NCBI GenBank assembly: GCA_964557575.1
Contig: CAZLBC010000140.1
Coordinates: 1-9,092 of the forward strand
Origin: CAZLBC01 sp964557575
GTDB taxonomy: Bacteria; Planctomycetota; Phycisphaerae; SM23-33
Direction of reading: 5' to 3'
Length of the DNA: 9,092 bases
The position numbers were made by a program, and so were the translations under genes. Positions 1 to 6,787 of the stretch are shown one piece after another; position 1 is the first letter of the stretch, and each line of letters begins with the position of its first letter. The notes beneath the pieces are model-generated. The model had not been told where the DNA came from, made no database searches, and saw only the letters and a program-made list of their open reading frames with translations.

Positions 1-924
1 GCCGCCCGCGTATACCTGCCACAGCTTCTCCGCCTCCTGCGCGGCAAGCTTGCCGTCGTAGACGAAGACCCGGAACCGGCGGGTGTATTTCTTCCCGGGC
101 TCGAGGACCCACGGCTTTTTCTGGACCGTGTTGAAATTCACGAAGACCGCGCCGTTGTGCGTCTTCGGGTTCCAGGTCCGCAGTAGCTCGGGGTGGTCCC
201 GGTTATCCGGGTGGCTCATCATCAGCACGCCGGCCTGTCGGCCGTCGGCGCCGTCCCCCTCCACGCGGACCCACTTCGCCCGGGTGAAATTGGATTTACT
301 GTAATCCTTTCCCTCGCTGGTGACGACGGTGCTGTTGTCCTTGTTCCACCGCGGCGTGCCGCGCAGGGAGAAACCGCTGTAGCGGTACTTGGTCACGGTG
401 ACCGGCGCCTCGACGGCCGGCTCGTGGACGATTGTCATGTCGAGGCCGTAGCCCTTTACCGGTTTCTCCGTGATGCCGGAGACCGTCACGGTCAGCGTTT
501 CGTTGAGCACGGTGCGGGGGCCGCCCTTCGCCTTGCGGTCGACGTAGATGCTTTTGGCGGTGAACCCGTCCGCGGTCAACGTGCCGCCCTGCGCCCGGAT
601 GATGCCGTCGCCCTTCTGCAGTTCCCAGCAGAGGATCTTCCGGCCGCCGACTTCGACGTACTTCCAGGGCCACCAAAGGCCGAGGTGATGCAGGTGATCG
701 CCGGGCTGCAGGTCGGTTACCGTGAAGCCGGCGGGCGTTTTCAGCGGGTGGATGAAGTTGCTGCCGCGGAACCGGTCGCCCCCCGCGGGGTTCTCCATCG
801 GCTTCGCCTGGTAGGTAACCAGTTTTTTGCCGCCGACCGTCACCGTCAGCGCGCCGTCGTCCCCGGCGGCCGCGCCTGCCGCCGCCGTGACCGCCGCAAC
901 CAGAATCATGCTCATCTTTTTCAT
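1..924 (-). CDS. PmoA-family (DUF6807) secreted protein, 3' end beyond window
   Basis: Reading the minus strand from the ATG at 922-924 gives 308 codons without a stop to base 1, so the gene leaves the window; the family is usually about this long, so probably only a few residues are missing. Residues 1-20 form a signal peptide (Met-Lys-Lys, then an Ala/Val-rich core ending in AGAAA before GDDG), implying export. The family hallmark is GDHLHHLGLWWPW at residues 75-87, a His cluster followed by aromatics; SHPDNRDHPE (237-246) and the C-terminal FVNFNTVQKKPWVLEPGKKY (261-280) also fit DUF6807, often labelled 'methane oxygenase PmoA' although these proteins are not methane monooxygenase subunits. 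The biochemical role is unproven; in planctomycetes they commonly sit near carbohydrate genes. The start is fixed by AAGGAG at 930-935 (minus), 5 nt from the ATG. It diverges from the propeller gene at 1171. Confidence 0.85.
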   Translation of the reverse strand, partial: MKKMSMILVAAVTAAAGAAAGDDGALTVTVGGKKLVTYQAKPMENPAGGDRFRGSNFIHPLKTPAGFTVTDLQPGDHLHHLGLWWPWKYVEVGGRKILCWELQKGDGIIRAQGGTLTADGFTAKSIYVDRKAKGGPRTVLNETLTVTVSGITEKPVKGYGLDMTIVHEPAVEAPVTVTKYRYSGFSLRGTPRWNKDNSTVVTSEGKDYSKSNFTRAKWVRVEGDGADGRQAGVLMMSHPDNRDHPELLRTWNPKTHNGAVFVNFNTVQKKPWVLEPGKKYTRRFRVFVYDGKLAAQEAEKLWQVYAGG

Positions 925-944
925 AGCTTCTCCTTTTCAAGAAT

Positions 945-956
945 GTCGATATCGAC
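945..956. promoter_or_regulatory. 12-bp palindrome with a second CGATAT core, possible operator
   Basis: GTCGATATCGAC at 945-956 is a perfect palindrome, and a related TCGATATC lies at 974-981, centred about 27 bp away, between two divergent genes. It is 21-32 bp upstream of the PmoA-family start. Paired palindromic cores in a divergent region can be regulator sites, but no regulator gene is in view and the site could be chance. I could not pick convincing -35/-10 boxes for either gene; a TATGAT at 1097-1102 lacks a good -35 at normal spacing. Apart from this and the hairpin at 1111-1142, the 246-bp gap at 925-1170 shows nothing coding. Confidence 0.25.
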
Positions 957-1110
957 GTTCATTCCGCACCCGCTCGATATCCGCTAATACGAGCACCGCG
1001 CTGAAGCGATTCCTGCCCGTCATACCGTGTCGGTTCATCGATCGTCTCCCGGCCGCCGGGCTTCTTCCGCCCGGTGCCTTGCAACCGCTCGACGGCTATG
1101 ATAGGTAACA

Positions 1111-1142
1111 GGCGGGCGCAACGCAACCGTCTGCGCCCCGCC
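1111..1142 (+). promoter_or_regulatory. Stem-loop in the leader of the propeller gene
   Basis: GGCGGGCGCA (1111-1120) pairs with TGCGCCCCGCC (1132-1142) with one bulged base and an 11-nt loop. It lies just upstream of the ribosome binding site (GGAAGGAG at 1158-1165, 5 nt from the ATG at 1171). It could be a 5'-UTR structure affecting stability or translation; there is no T-run, so it is not an obvious terminator. Structure is seen in the sequence, function is inferred. Confidence 0.3.
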
Positions 1143-1170
1143 ACGTCACCCTGTCCCGGAAGGAGCGACC

Positions 1171-3330
1171 ATGAACGGGAACTGTTCGCTGTCGATCGTG
1201 CTGCCGCTGATGGCCCTGGCCGCCGGCGCCGCCGCGGAAGAGTGGCCCGAAGAGCACTTCACCATAGAAACGGTCGCCGCGCAGACCGGCCGGCTCGACG
1301 GGACCGTCGCGCCGGAAAAGTGGAAACCCGCCGCGCAGCCGGACCTGGCCGCGGCCCTGGAGAAGGCCGGATCGCTCAAGCTGGAGGACGTCGCCCCGCC
1401 CCCGGCGCGGTGCTGGGTCGACCACCGGCCCTACCTGGCCCCCAACCCCGGCAGGAAGGGCTGGGACATGGTCTACCCCTACTACAACACGTACCGCGGC
1501 GAGCAGCAGATGGTCATCCACGACTTCCACGCCGGCCGGACCCGCGTCCAGGTGCTCTCGACGGGAACGGGCGCGGATGTCCTGACGAAAGAGCGGATCG
1601 GCTTTCACATGCAGCCGAGCTACTACGCGGCCGGAAAGCTTATCTTCGAGGTCTACGGCCCGGTCCTCTTCGTCGTCTACGATCCCGCCGCCGACCGGTT
1701 CGTGAAGGGCGTCAAGCCGTTCGGCGACGCGGTGATCAACGGCCGCTGCGCCCTGGGGGTCGACGGGATGATCTACGGGATCGGCTGGCTGAAGGACAAG
1801 AGCGGCTTCGTCGCCTACCGCTTCGACCCGAACACCTATGAGGCAAAGCGATACGAGACGTTCGGGCCGGCGAACCCCAACCGCCGGGAGCTCTACCGGG
1901 ACGTCGCCCTGTTCGGCGACTGGCTGTACGCCGGGGTCGGCAACCGCCCCTGGCACGTGGTCGGATTCAATTTCCGCACAGGAGAGGGACGGCTGCTGGC
2001 GACGACGGCGGACATCCGGGGCGACTACAAGACCGTCCGCTTCGAGCGATTCAAGGGCGGGCTGGGCTGCACGATACGCGGGGCCGCCGCGGTAAAGGGG
2101 ATCGACGACGTCGACAAAAAGGAATTCCGCTGCTGGCTCCACGAGGGGACGGTGCACAAGCGGGAAGGGGACATCCCGCCGTGGTCGCGGAAGCCCGCCG
2201 CGCGGGCGGGCGGCAACCGGTTCCGCTGGGACCGTGAGTACCAGGTGTGGCCGGCGGACTTCGAGCCGCCGTCCCCCCCGCCGGAGATCAAGAAGGACGC
2301 CGGCGACCCCGACGGCCGGGGGCGGGTGGCGCTGCCCTGGCGCCCGGCCGGGAAAAAGGAGTGGCAGACGCTGGCATACACGGTCAAACTGTACCCCGGC
2401 GTCGTCAGGCGCGTCGCCGAGGTCAACGACACCGTCCTCTTCGCCACCGACGACGGTTACGGCCAGCACGTCTTCTACTGCCTGAAGACCCGGCGGATCA
2501 TGCGGGTGGGCGGGACGCTGAGCCCCTACTCGATCGGCCGGCACGACAACCGGCTCTACGTCGCCGGCTACCCCTCGTCGCAGCTCTACGCGTACGACTT
2601 CACCCGTCCCGTCGGCCTCCGGCGGGAGCCGCCCAATCCGCGGCGGGTGGGGTACCTCGCGAAGAAGATCGACACCCACTGCCCGATGGCCGGGACGATC
2701 GCCGGCGCCGACGGGCGGATCTACTGCGCGGGGACCACCTACGGGCGGCGCCGGGTCGGCGGCGGGTTCGGCTGGTACGACCCGCAGTCCGGCGCGATCG
2801 GCGGGATGCCCGTCGACGAGCACCGCTTCTTCTGGATGACCGCGGCCGACGGCGGCCGCTACCTGCTGGCCTCCAGCAAGCGCGGCGATACGGGGGCGCT
2901 GTTCTGCTGGGATACCCGGGCCGGGAAGATGCTCTATCAAAAGCAATTGTTCGGCGGCGGCCGGCCGGGCCCGGTCGCCGAGGCCCTCGCGGGGGGGCTG
3001 GTGATCGGCCACCACGACGCGGGCACACTCTACGGCCTGCGGGCGGCGACGGGTGAGGTCCTGTGGCAAAAGCCGGTGCCGGCGAAGCCGGTGACGTCGT
3101 TTTCGCAGGTGCGGCGGCATCGTTACGCGTTCCGGCGGGGCCCGGACGGGCATATCTGGTCGTTTTTCGGGACGGTGCTGGTCCGCATCGATCCCCGCGA
3201 CGCCCGGGTCATCCCGGTGGGGCGGGTGGAAAAGCCCGCGCAGCTCGCTTTCGCAGCCGGCGGCGTCTACATCGCCGGCGGCGACCGCCTGCGGCGGGTG
3301 GTGGTGCCGGGGGGCGGGTCCGCGCCGTAA
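1171..3330 (+). CDS. Secreted beta-propeller (PQQ-like/quinoprotein-type repeat) protein
   Basis: The 719-residue product starts with a probable signal peptide (residues 1-22: polar start, hydrophobic LSIVLPLMALAAGA, then AAEEW). The rest reads as repeated beta-propeller blades in which an aromatic or hydrophobic strand is followed by D-x-x-x-G or a similar turn: VYDPAADRF (169-177), YRFDPNTYEAKRY (216-228), FNFRTGEGRLL (266-276), WYDPQSGAIGG (535-545), CWDTRAGKMLY (579-589) and LYGLRAATGEVLWQKP (620-635). The last is a near-standard PQQ-like blade motif. Residues 355-400 are Pro/charge-rich and may be an insert between two propeller halves. No catalytic signature is visible; it may bind or process extracellular material, or act as a scaffold. 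The start is supported by AAGGAG 5 nt upstream. The gene is divergent from the PmoA-family gene and followed by a non-coding stretch, so it is probably transcribed alone. Substrate and role are unknown. Confidence 0.8.
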   Translation: MNGNCSLSIVLPLMALAAGAAAEEWPEEHFTIETVAAQTGRLDGTVAPEKWKPAAQPDLAAALEKAGSLKLEDVAPPPARCWVDHRPYLAPNPGRKGWDMVYPYYNTYRGEQQMVIHDFHAGRTRVQVLSTGTGADVLTKERIGFHMQPSYYAAGKLIFEVYGPVLFVVYDPAADRFVKGVKPFGDAVINGRCALGVDGMIYGIGWLKDKSGFVAYRFDPNTYEAKRYETFGPANPNRRELYRDVALFGDWLYAGVGNRPWHVVGFNFRTGEGRLLATTADIRGDYKTVRFERFKGGLGCTIRGAAAVKGIDDVDKKEFRCWLHEGTVHKREGDIPPWSRKPAARAGGNRFRWDREYQVWPADFEPPSPPPEIKKDAGDPDGRGRVALPWRPAGKKEWQTLAYTVKLYPGVVRRVAEVNDTVLFATDDGYGQHVFYCLKTRRIMRVGGTLSPYSIGRHDNRLYVAGYPSSQLYAYDFTRPVGLRREPPNPRRVGYLAKKIDTHCPMAGTIAGADGRIYCAGTTYGRRRVGGGFGWYDPQSGAIGGMPVDEHRFFWMTAADGGRYLLASSKRGDTGALFCWDTRAGKMLYQKQLFGGGRPGPVAEALAGGLVIGHHDAGTLYGLRAATGEVLWQKPVPAKPVTSFSQVRRHRYAFRRGPDGHIWSFFGTVLVRIDPRDARVIPVGRVEKPAQLAFAAGGVYIAGGDRLRRVVVPGGGSAP

Positions 3331-3368
3331 CGAAGACCGCCTGAAAAGGGGGCATATCATCCCCGCAA

Positions 3369-3424
3369 CCCCGGGAGGGGGGGCATTTCACGCAGGGGGG
3401 TGTAACCTCTTCGCCCCCCCCGGG
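3369..3424. repeat. G-run/C-run inverted repeat downstream of the propeller gene
   Basis: CCCC-GGG-A followed by seven G and a C (3369-3384) can pair with G, eight C and GGG (3413-3424), with a small bulge and a loop of about 28 nt that itself contains six G (3395-3400). It begins 39 bp after the propeller stop codon. It could act as a transcription-blocking hairpin, and the G-runs could form a quadruplex on the plus strand, but there is no T-tract. Long G/C homopolymers also make this spot prone to sequencing error. Confidence 0.35.
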
Positions 3425-3465
3425 CACAAGGCGTACGAACGGCCGCACCGGTTCCGTATTGTGTG

Positions 3466-3626
3466 AGAGCCTGTCCGAACAACCCTCTGGCTTCGGCCGG
3501 CTGCGGCAACCGGGGGCGGCGTCGGGCTGCATCGTCAACCCGGAGACGGGTTGCCTGCTTCGCCCTCCTTGCCCGCGGCCGCCTCGCTCGGCCTCGGGCC
3601 GACGAGGGATTATTCGGATAGGCTCT
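3466..3626. repeat. 161-bp foldback (MITE-like) palindromic element
   Basis: The left end AGAGCCTGTCCGAACAACC and the inverted right end (AGAGCCTATCCGAATAATCC when read on the minus strand) match at nearly every position over about 20 bp, with transitions and a one-base indel as differences. The centre at 3536-3553 is a perfect hairpin, CAACCCG-GAGA-CGGGTTG, whose midpoint (3544.5) is almost exactly the midpoint of the whole element (3546), so the element can fold end to end as one long imperfect hairpin. No coding frame fits. This architecture matches small non-autonomous mobile repeats (MITE or ERIC-like). The flanks (GTGTG on the left, ACATC on the right) show no target-site duplication. 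It ends 49 bp before the start codon at 3676, so it would form much of the upstream region or leader of the lipoprotein gene. Confidence 0.6.
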
Positions 3627-3675
3627 ACATCGGATCACGCGGCCCGAGACGCCCTTTCACCCCGGAGGAAGAATA

Positions 3676-3933
3676 ATGAAGAACGCAGCGAAAATACTGG
3701 CCGGCGGCATCATCGTACTCGCCGTCGCCGTCGTGTTCGGCACCACCGCCGGTTGCGACCGCCACGGACGCCACATGTCGTACCGGCGCTATCACCATCC
3801 CTCTCCCCGCCGATCGTACCACGGTGGTTACCGCAGTCACCGCAGCGCCGGGCATCACCGCAGCCCCCGGTATCACCGCAGCCCCCGGCATCACGGCTCG
3901 CGGCATCATCGCGGCGGCCGCTGCCGGCGATGA
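3676..3933 (+). CDS. Small His/Arg-rich putative lipoprotein
   Basis: The 85-residue product has a lipoprotein-like N-terminus: MKNAAK, then a hydrophobic stretch (ILAGGIIVLAVAVVFG, 7-22) and TTAGC with the candidate lipidated Cys at residue 27. The remainder is extremely basic and His-rich, built from H-H-R-S-P-R-like units (roughly residues 55-80) encoded by 18-bp tandem repeats, and has almost no other composition. The start is well supported: GGAGG at 3664-3668, 7 nt upstream of ATG. His-rich tails can bind metals and basic tails can bind nucleic acid or anionic polymers, but neither is shown. The stop is 10 bp from the end of the convergent radical SAM gene. I do not recognise a family. 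The signal-like N-terminus plus strong ribosome site make a real gene likely; the repeat region may vary in length between strains. Confidence 0.6.
   Translation: MKNAAKILAGGIIVLAVAVVFGTTAGCDRHGRHMSYRRYHHPSPRRSYHGGYRSHRSAGHHRSPRYHRSPRHHGSRHHRGGRCRR
3836..3889 (+). repeat. Three 18-bp tandem repeats inside the lipoprotein gene
   Basis: Units at 3836-3853, 3854-3871 and 3872-3889 share the pattern ATCACCGCAGCCCCCGG plus one base; the first unit is the most diverged, and a decayed fourth starts at 3890. Eighteen bases is six codons, so gain or loss of units keeps the frame and changes the number of H-R-S-P-R-type hexapeptides. Confidence 0.7.
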
Positions 3934-3943
3934 TCCCGACCGC

Positions 3944-5761
3944 TCAGTCCCCGGCTTCTTCTGCCGGGGGCGTGCCGGGCATGGCATGGGCGGCCGTGCC
4001 GCCGTCGATTCCGCGCATGGCAATCGTGCTGACCGGCGGCGCCGACCGCCGCACGATCGTCCCGAAGGCCAGGCGGAAGGCCCACCCCAGCGTGCGGTAG
4101 ACCGTGTGGACGAAGCCGAGCATGCCGATCACCTGCATCCCCGCCGGCTTGAGGCCCAGTTTCGACTTCCGCTTCACCAGGGCGACCAGCAGCCGGATGG
4201 GGTTGTAGAAGTACAGGTACGCCGCCATCAGGTTCAATTGCTTCTTCCAGGGTTGGTGGTGGCGGGAGGCGATGACGTAGTTGCCGTCGTACATGCGGGG
4301 CTCGACCGGCCGGCCGCCGACGCGGTCGTAGACCTGCCCCGACGTGTAGGTCTGCTCGAAGAGCTTCGAGCCGGCCGAAGGGGTGATCATCAGCGCCTGC
4401 AGCGACACCGCCCCGGCCTTCTGCAGCAGCCGGACCTGGTTCAGCAGGCCGTAGTTGCTGCCCCGGCTGACGAGGGGCTGGGAGTCGTGGTGCATCATCA
4501 TGGGCATCGGGCAGATCCCCGCCTCCCGCAAAAGACGGAAGGCCTCGACGGTTTTGTCCTTGCCCTGGCCCTTGTTGACCAGCGTGGCGGTCATGTCCTC
4601 GACGCCGATCCAGAGGCTGCGGCAACCGGCGTACCGCATCAGCCCGAGGTGTTCCTTCATGCGTATCGTGTCGTGGACGGTCACCTCCGTGTACCACCGG
4701 ACGTGCTTGCGCAGCGGTGTGCCCTCGTACTCGGCGCGGGCCAGCGTCCCGATGATATCGAGCGCCCGGTCGGTGTCGTTGAGGAAGTTGTCGTCGGCAC
4801 CGAAATAGTACCGGATCCCGTACTCGGCGTGTATGCGGCCCATCTCGTCGGCGATCCGCGCCCCGCTCTTGGCGCGGAACTGCTTCTGGTTGTAGGCCGG
4901 GATCGGGCAGTAGGGGCAGTTGAACTTGCACCCGAGTGTCATGACCAGGCAGTTGAGCGGGGAATAGTTCCGCACCTGCCCGGCCGCCAGCGGCGCGGGG
5001 CCCAGGCCGGTCCCGCGTCCCGGCGGCTCGAGGATGGAGTACCCGGCGACCGGGTGCGGCTGCTCGTCGAGGTCGCCCGCGAGCCGCTGGATGCCCGTGT
5101 CGATAAGGCCGGCCCCGACGTCGTTCTCGTCGCGGGCGAAGACCAGCCCCGGGACGTCGTCGAGGGCCCCGTCGTCCCGGGCGCGGAAAAAGGCCGACCG
5201 CAGCGGCTCGCCGTCGGCGCGGACCGACAGCAGGACCTCCAGGAGGTTCAGCAGGACGTACTCCTCGCCGGTGACGGCGACGTCGCAACTCGCCGGGTCG
5301 GCCGGGTCGGCGCTGAAGAAGTCGAAGGGCTGGTAGAGGCACTTGGCCCCGCCGGTGACGATCAGCGGGCGGGCGGCGGGGTCGATGCGGCAGGCGTCGC
5401 GGATCATCTCCCGGCAGGCGTCCTCGTGCAACTGCATGCTCGAGAGCAGCAGCAGGTCGGGGACGCGGCCGTCGAGCCGCAGGCGGGAGGGCCGGACGTG
5501 CCTGTTCCACTGCTGGAGGACGATGCGGGTCTTCTCGAACCCGGACTCCAGCAAAGCCGAACCGATCGCCCGCACGCCGGCCGGTGCCATCCGGGTATCG
5601 GCGAATATGAAGGGCAGCATCCGCGTCCGGTGGTCGAACGCGCAGATGATGACCGATGCCAGATCGTGCCCGGCCGCGATGCCCCGGAGGCGCCGCCGGA
5701 TGTTCGACAGCTCGCCGGGAGGCAGCAGCATGTCACCCGCGGGGCGGGGGGATAATTCCAT
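3944..5761 (-). CDS. B12-binding-type radical SAM protein
   Basis: The 605-residue product has the two-part layout of B12-binding radical SAM enzymes. Residues about 50-200 look like a cobalamin-binding Rossmann-type domain: DTRMAPAGVRAIGSALLESG (55-74), DLLLLSS (102-108), LIVTGGAKC (133-141) and the typical VTGEEYVLLNLLEVLL (163-178). I see no DxHxxG histidine, so any cobalamin would be bound base-off without that ligand, or the cofactor may be absent. The radical SAM core carries C278-KFN-C282-PY-C285, the CX3CX2C motif for a [4Fe-4S] cluster that cleaves S-adenosylmethionine, followed by PIPAYNQKQFR; GADDN (321-325) and WIGVEDM (384-390) fit the barrel. Residues 510-570 are a hydrophobic, basic tail (LYFYNPIRLLVAL) that may touch the membrane, as in enzymes acting on lipids. 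The substrate is unknown; methylation of a lipid or similar unactivated carbon is a guess. The ribosome site is weak (GGATGAAG). No other in-frame start looks better. Confidence 0.85.
   Translation of the reverse strand: MELSPRPAGDMLLPPGELSNIRRRLRGIAAGHDLASVIICAFDHRTRMLPFIFADTRMAPAGVRAIGSALLESGFEKTRIVLQQWNRHVRPSRLRLDGRVPDLLLLSSMQLHEDACREMIRDACRIDPAARPLIVTGGAKCLYQPFDFFSADPADPASCDVAVTGEEYVLLNLLEVLLSVRADGEPLRSAFFRARDDGALDDVPGLVFARDENDVGAGLIDTGIQRLAGDLDEQPHPVAGYSILEPPGRGTGLGPAPLAAGQVRNYSPLNCLVMTLGCKFNCPYCPIPAYNQKQFRAKSGARIADEMGRIHAEYGIRYYFGADDNFLNDTDRALDIIGTLARAEYEGTPLRKHVRWYTEVTVHDTIRMKEHLGLMRYAGCRSLWIGVEDMTATLVNKGQGKDKTVEAFRLLREAGICPMPMMMHHDSQPLVSRGSNYGLLNQVRLLQKAGAVSLQALMITPSAGSKLFEQTYTSGQVYDRVGGRPVEPRMYDGNYVIASRHHQPWKKQLNLMAAYLYFYNPIRLLVALVKRKSKLGLKPAGMQVIGMLGFVHTVYRTLGWAFRLAFGTIVRRSAPPVSTIAMRGIDGGTAAHAMPGTPPAEEAGD
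3949..3969. terminator. Strong hairpin at the convergent gene junction
   Basis: CCCCGGC (3949-3955), a 7-nt loop TTCTTCT and GCCGGGG (3963-3969) form a perfect 7-bp GC stem. It begins 16 bp after the lipoprotein stop and lies within the last codons of the radical SAM gene. It could end transcription of the lipoprotein gene, but no T-tract follows, so termination is only inferred. Confidence 0.35.
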
Positions 5762-5806
5762 GGCACTTCATCCGTATCTGCAGGGGGATGGTTATTTCGG
5801 TAGAAC

Positions 5807-5835
5807 GTTATATCACACTTTGAAGGATCTGGCAC
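5807..5835 (-). promoter_or_regulatory. Candidate sigma70-type promoter for the radical SAM gene
   Basis: On the minus strand, GTGCCA (5830-5835) and TATAAC (5807-5812) are separated by exactly 17 bp; the -10 box matches consensus at five of six positions and the -35 at four of six. The -10 box lies 46 bp upstream of the start codon at 5761. The -35 overlaps the palindrome at 5831-5845. Confidence 0.45.
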
Positions 5836-5845
5836 CGCCGGTGCC
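5831..5845. promoter_or_regulatory. Palindrome overlapping the -35 box, possible operator
   Basis: GGCACC-GCC-GGTGCC is a perfect inverted repeat with 6-bp arms, located between the two divergent genes and overlapping the proposed -35 of the radical SAM promoter. Repressor binding here would block that promoter; this is inferred from position only. Confidence 0.3.
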
Positions 5846-5884
5846 GGGATTATGACATCAGTGTGCCGGGGAGCAACAATTGGC

Positions 5885-5914
5885 TTGACCGGCGCTTTTC
5901 GGCGACGGTACACT
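5885..5914 (+). promoter_or_regulatory. Candidate sigma70-type promoter for the DUF1080 gene
   Basis: TTGACC (5885-5890) and TACACT (5909-5914) are separated by 18 bp, 51 bp upstream of the start codon at 5966. The -35 matches consensus at five of six positions and the -10 at four of six. It points away from the radical SAM promoter in the same intergenic region. Confidence 0.5.
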
Positions 5915-5965
5915 GGCGTGCCGGTCATTCATCCGTTCGGCGGCACACTATCGAGGAGACTGATT

Positions 5966-6730
5966 ATGCTCGGATACGCACTGCGACACGTCCTCCCGGC
6001 GATCATGGCCCTGGCGGTATCGGCGGCGGCCGGGGAAAAGAAGGAAACACCCAAGCCCGGCGCCGAGGGGTTCGTCTCGATTTTCGACGGCAAGACGCTG
6101 GACGGCTGGGACGGCAACCCGGCGTTCTGGTCGGTGAAGGACGGGGCGATCACCGGGCAGACCACGAAGGAGAACCCCACGAAGGGCAACACCTTCATCA
6201 TCTGGAAAGGGGGGCTGGTCGGGGATTTCGAACTAAAGCTCGACTACCGGATCGTGAAGGGCAACAGCGGCATCCAGTACCGCAGTTTCAGAATCAAGGG
6301 CCCCGACCGGTGGCGCCTCGGCGGGTACCAGGCCGATTTCGAGGCCGGCAAGAACTATTCCGGCATCCTCTACGGGGAGCGGTACCGCGGCATCCTCGCC
6401 CGCCGGGGCCAGAAGACGGTCATCGGCGACAACCACAAGCCCACGGTAGTCGGGACGGTCGGTGATTCCAAGGCGATACAGAAGAAGATAAAGCACGAGG
6501 ACTGGAACGCCTACCACGTCGTCGCGAAGGGGTTTCACTTCGTCCACCGGATCAACGGCATGGTCGCGATCGAGTGCACCGACGAGGACAAAAAGATGCG
6601 GAAGGCCGCCGGCCTGCTGGGCTTGCAGCTTCACGCCGGCCCGCCGATGACCGTGCAGTTCAAAAACATCCGGATCAAGCACATCGGCACGCAACCCGCG
6701 GCGGCTGACGATAAAAAAAGCGGGCGGTAG
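5966..6730 (+). CDS. DUF1080 / 3-keto-disaccharide hydrolase-like secreted protein
   Basis: The 254-residue product starts with a signal peptide (MLGYALRHVLPAIMALAVSAAAG, cleavage near residue 22), so it is exported. The mature part is a single DUF1080 jelly-roll domain: FVSIFDGKTLDGWDG (36-50), FWSVKDGAITGQT (54-66), DFELKLDYRIVKGNSGIQYR (87-106), the middle block GYQADFEAG (120-128) with YSGILYGE, WNAYHVVAKG (180-189), and the closing GLLGLQLHAG with VQFKNIRIKHI (230-240). Family members bind or hydrolyse glycans; some cleave 3-keto-disaccharides. Activity here is not shown. An in-frame upstream ATG at 5852 would add 38 residues, but the start at 5966 is preferred because AGGAG (5954-5958) sits 7 nt before it and the signal peptide begins there. 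The upstream ATG also lies before the proposed promoter. It converges on the STAS gene. Confidence 0.9.
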   Translation: MLGYALRHVLPAIMALAVSAAAGEKKETPKPGAEGFVSIFDGKTLDGWDGNPAFWSVKDGAITGQTTKENPTKGNTFIIWKGGLVGDFELKLDYRIVKGNSGIQYRSFRIKGPDRWRLGGYQADFEAGKNYSGILYGERYRGILARRGQKTVIGDNHKPTVVGTVGDSKAIQKKIKHEDWNAYHVVAKGFHFVHRINGMVAIECTDEDKKMRKAAGLLGLQLHAGPPMTVQFKNIRIKHIGTQPAAADDKKSGR

Positions 6731-6746
6731 CACGACACCGGGGGAA

Positions 6747-6787
6747 CCTGCCTGTTTTTCCGGGGGGGGCGTCGTGAAACAGGCGGG
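6747..6787. terminator. Inverted repeat between convergent genes, likely bidirectional terminator
   Basis: CCTGCCTGTTT (6747-6757) pairs with AAACAGGCGGG (6777-6787) with one mismatch, directly between the ends of the DUF1080 gene (6730) and the STAS gene (6788). A second possible pairing, CACGAC (6731-6736) with GTCGTG (6771-6776), crosses it. The T-run next to the 5' arm and A-run next to the 3' arm fit a shared terminator, although the T-run lies on the loop side. Confidence 0.5.

Noticed and set aside
193..987. 264-codon plus-strand frame over the PmoA-family gene
   Set aside because: The minus-strand frame matches a known family with a signal peptide and ribosome site; this one is its antisense shadow.
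1096..3360. 754-codon open frame on the minus strand
   Set aside because: It is antisense to the propeller gene; its protein is Arg/Pro/Val-rich without motifs, while the plus-strand frame has a signal peptide, blade motifs and a ribosome site.
3836..3907. Possible CRISPR-like array
   Set aside because: The 18-bp units are directly adjacent with no spacers and encode a repeated peptide in a supported gene.
3906..5510. 534-codon minus-strand frame overlapping the radical SAM gene
   Set aside because: Same strand but different frame; Arg/Pro/Gly-rich composition and no cluster motif.
3824..5755. 643-codon open frame on the plus strand
   Set aside because: It is antisense to the radical SAM gene, begins inside the tandem repeats, and has no recognisable domain; high GC makes such frames common.
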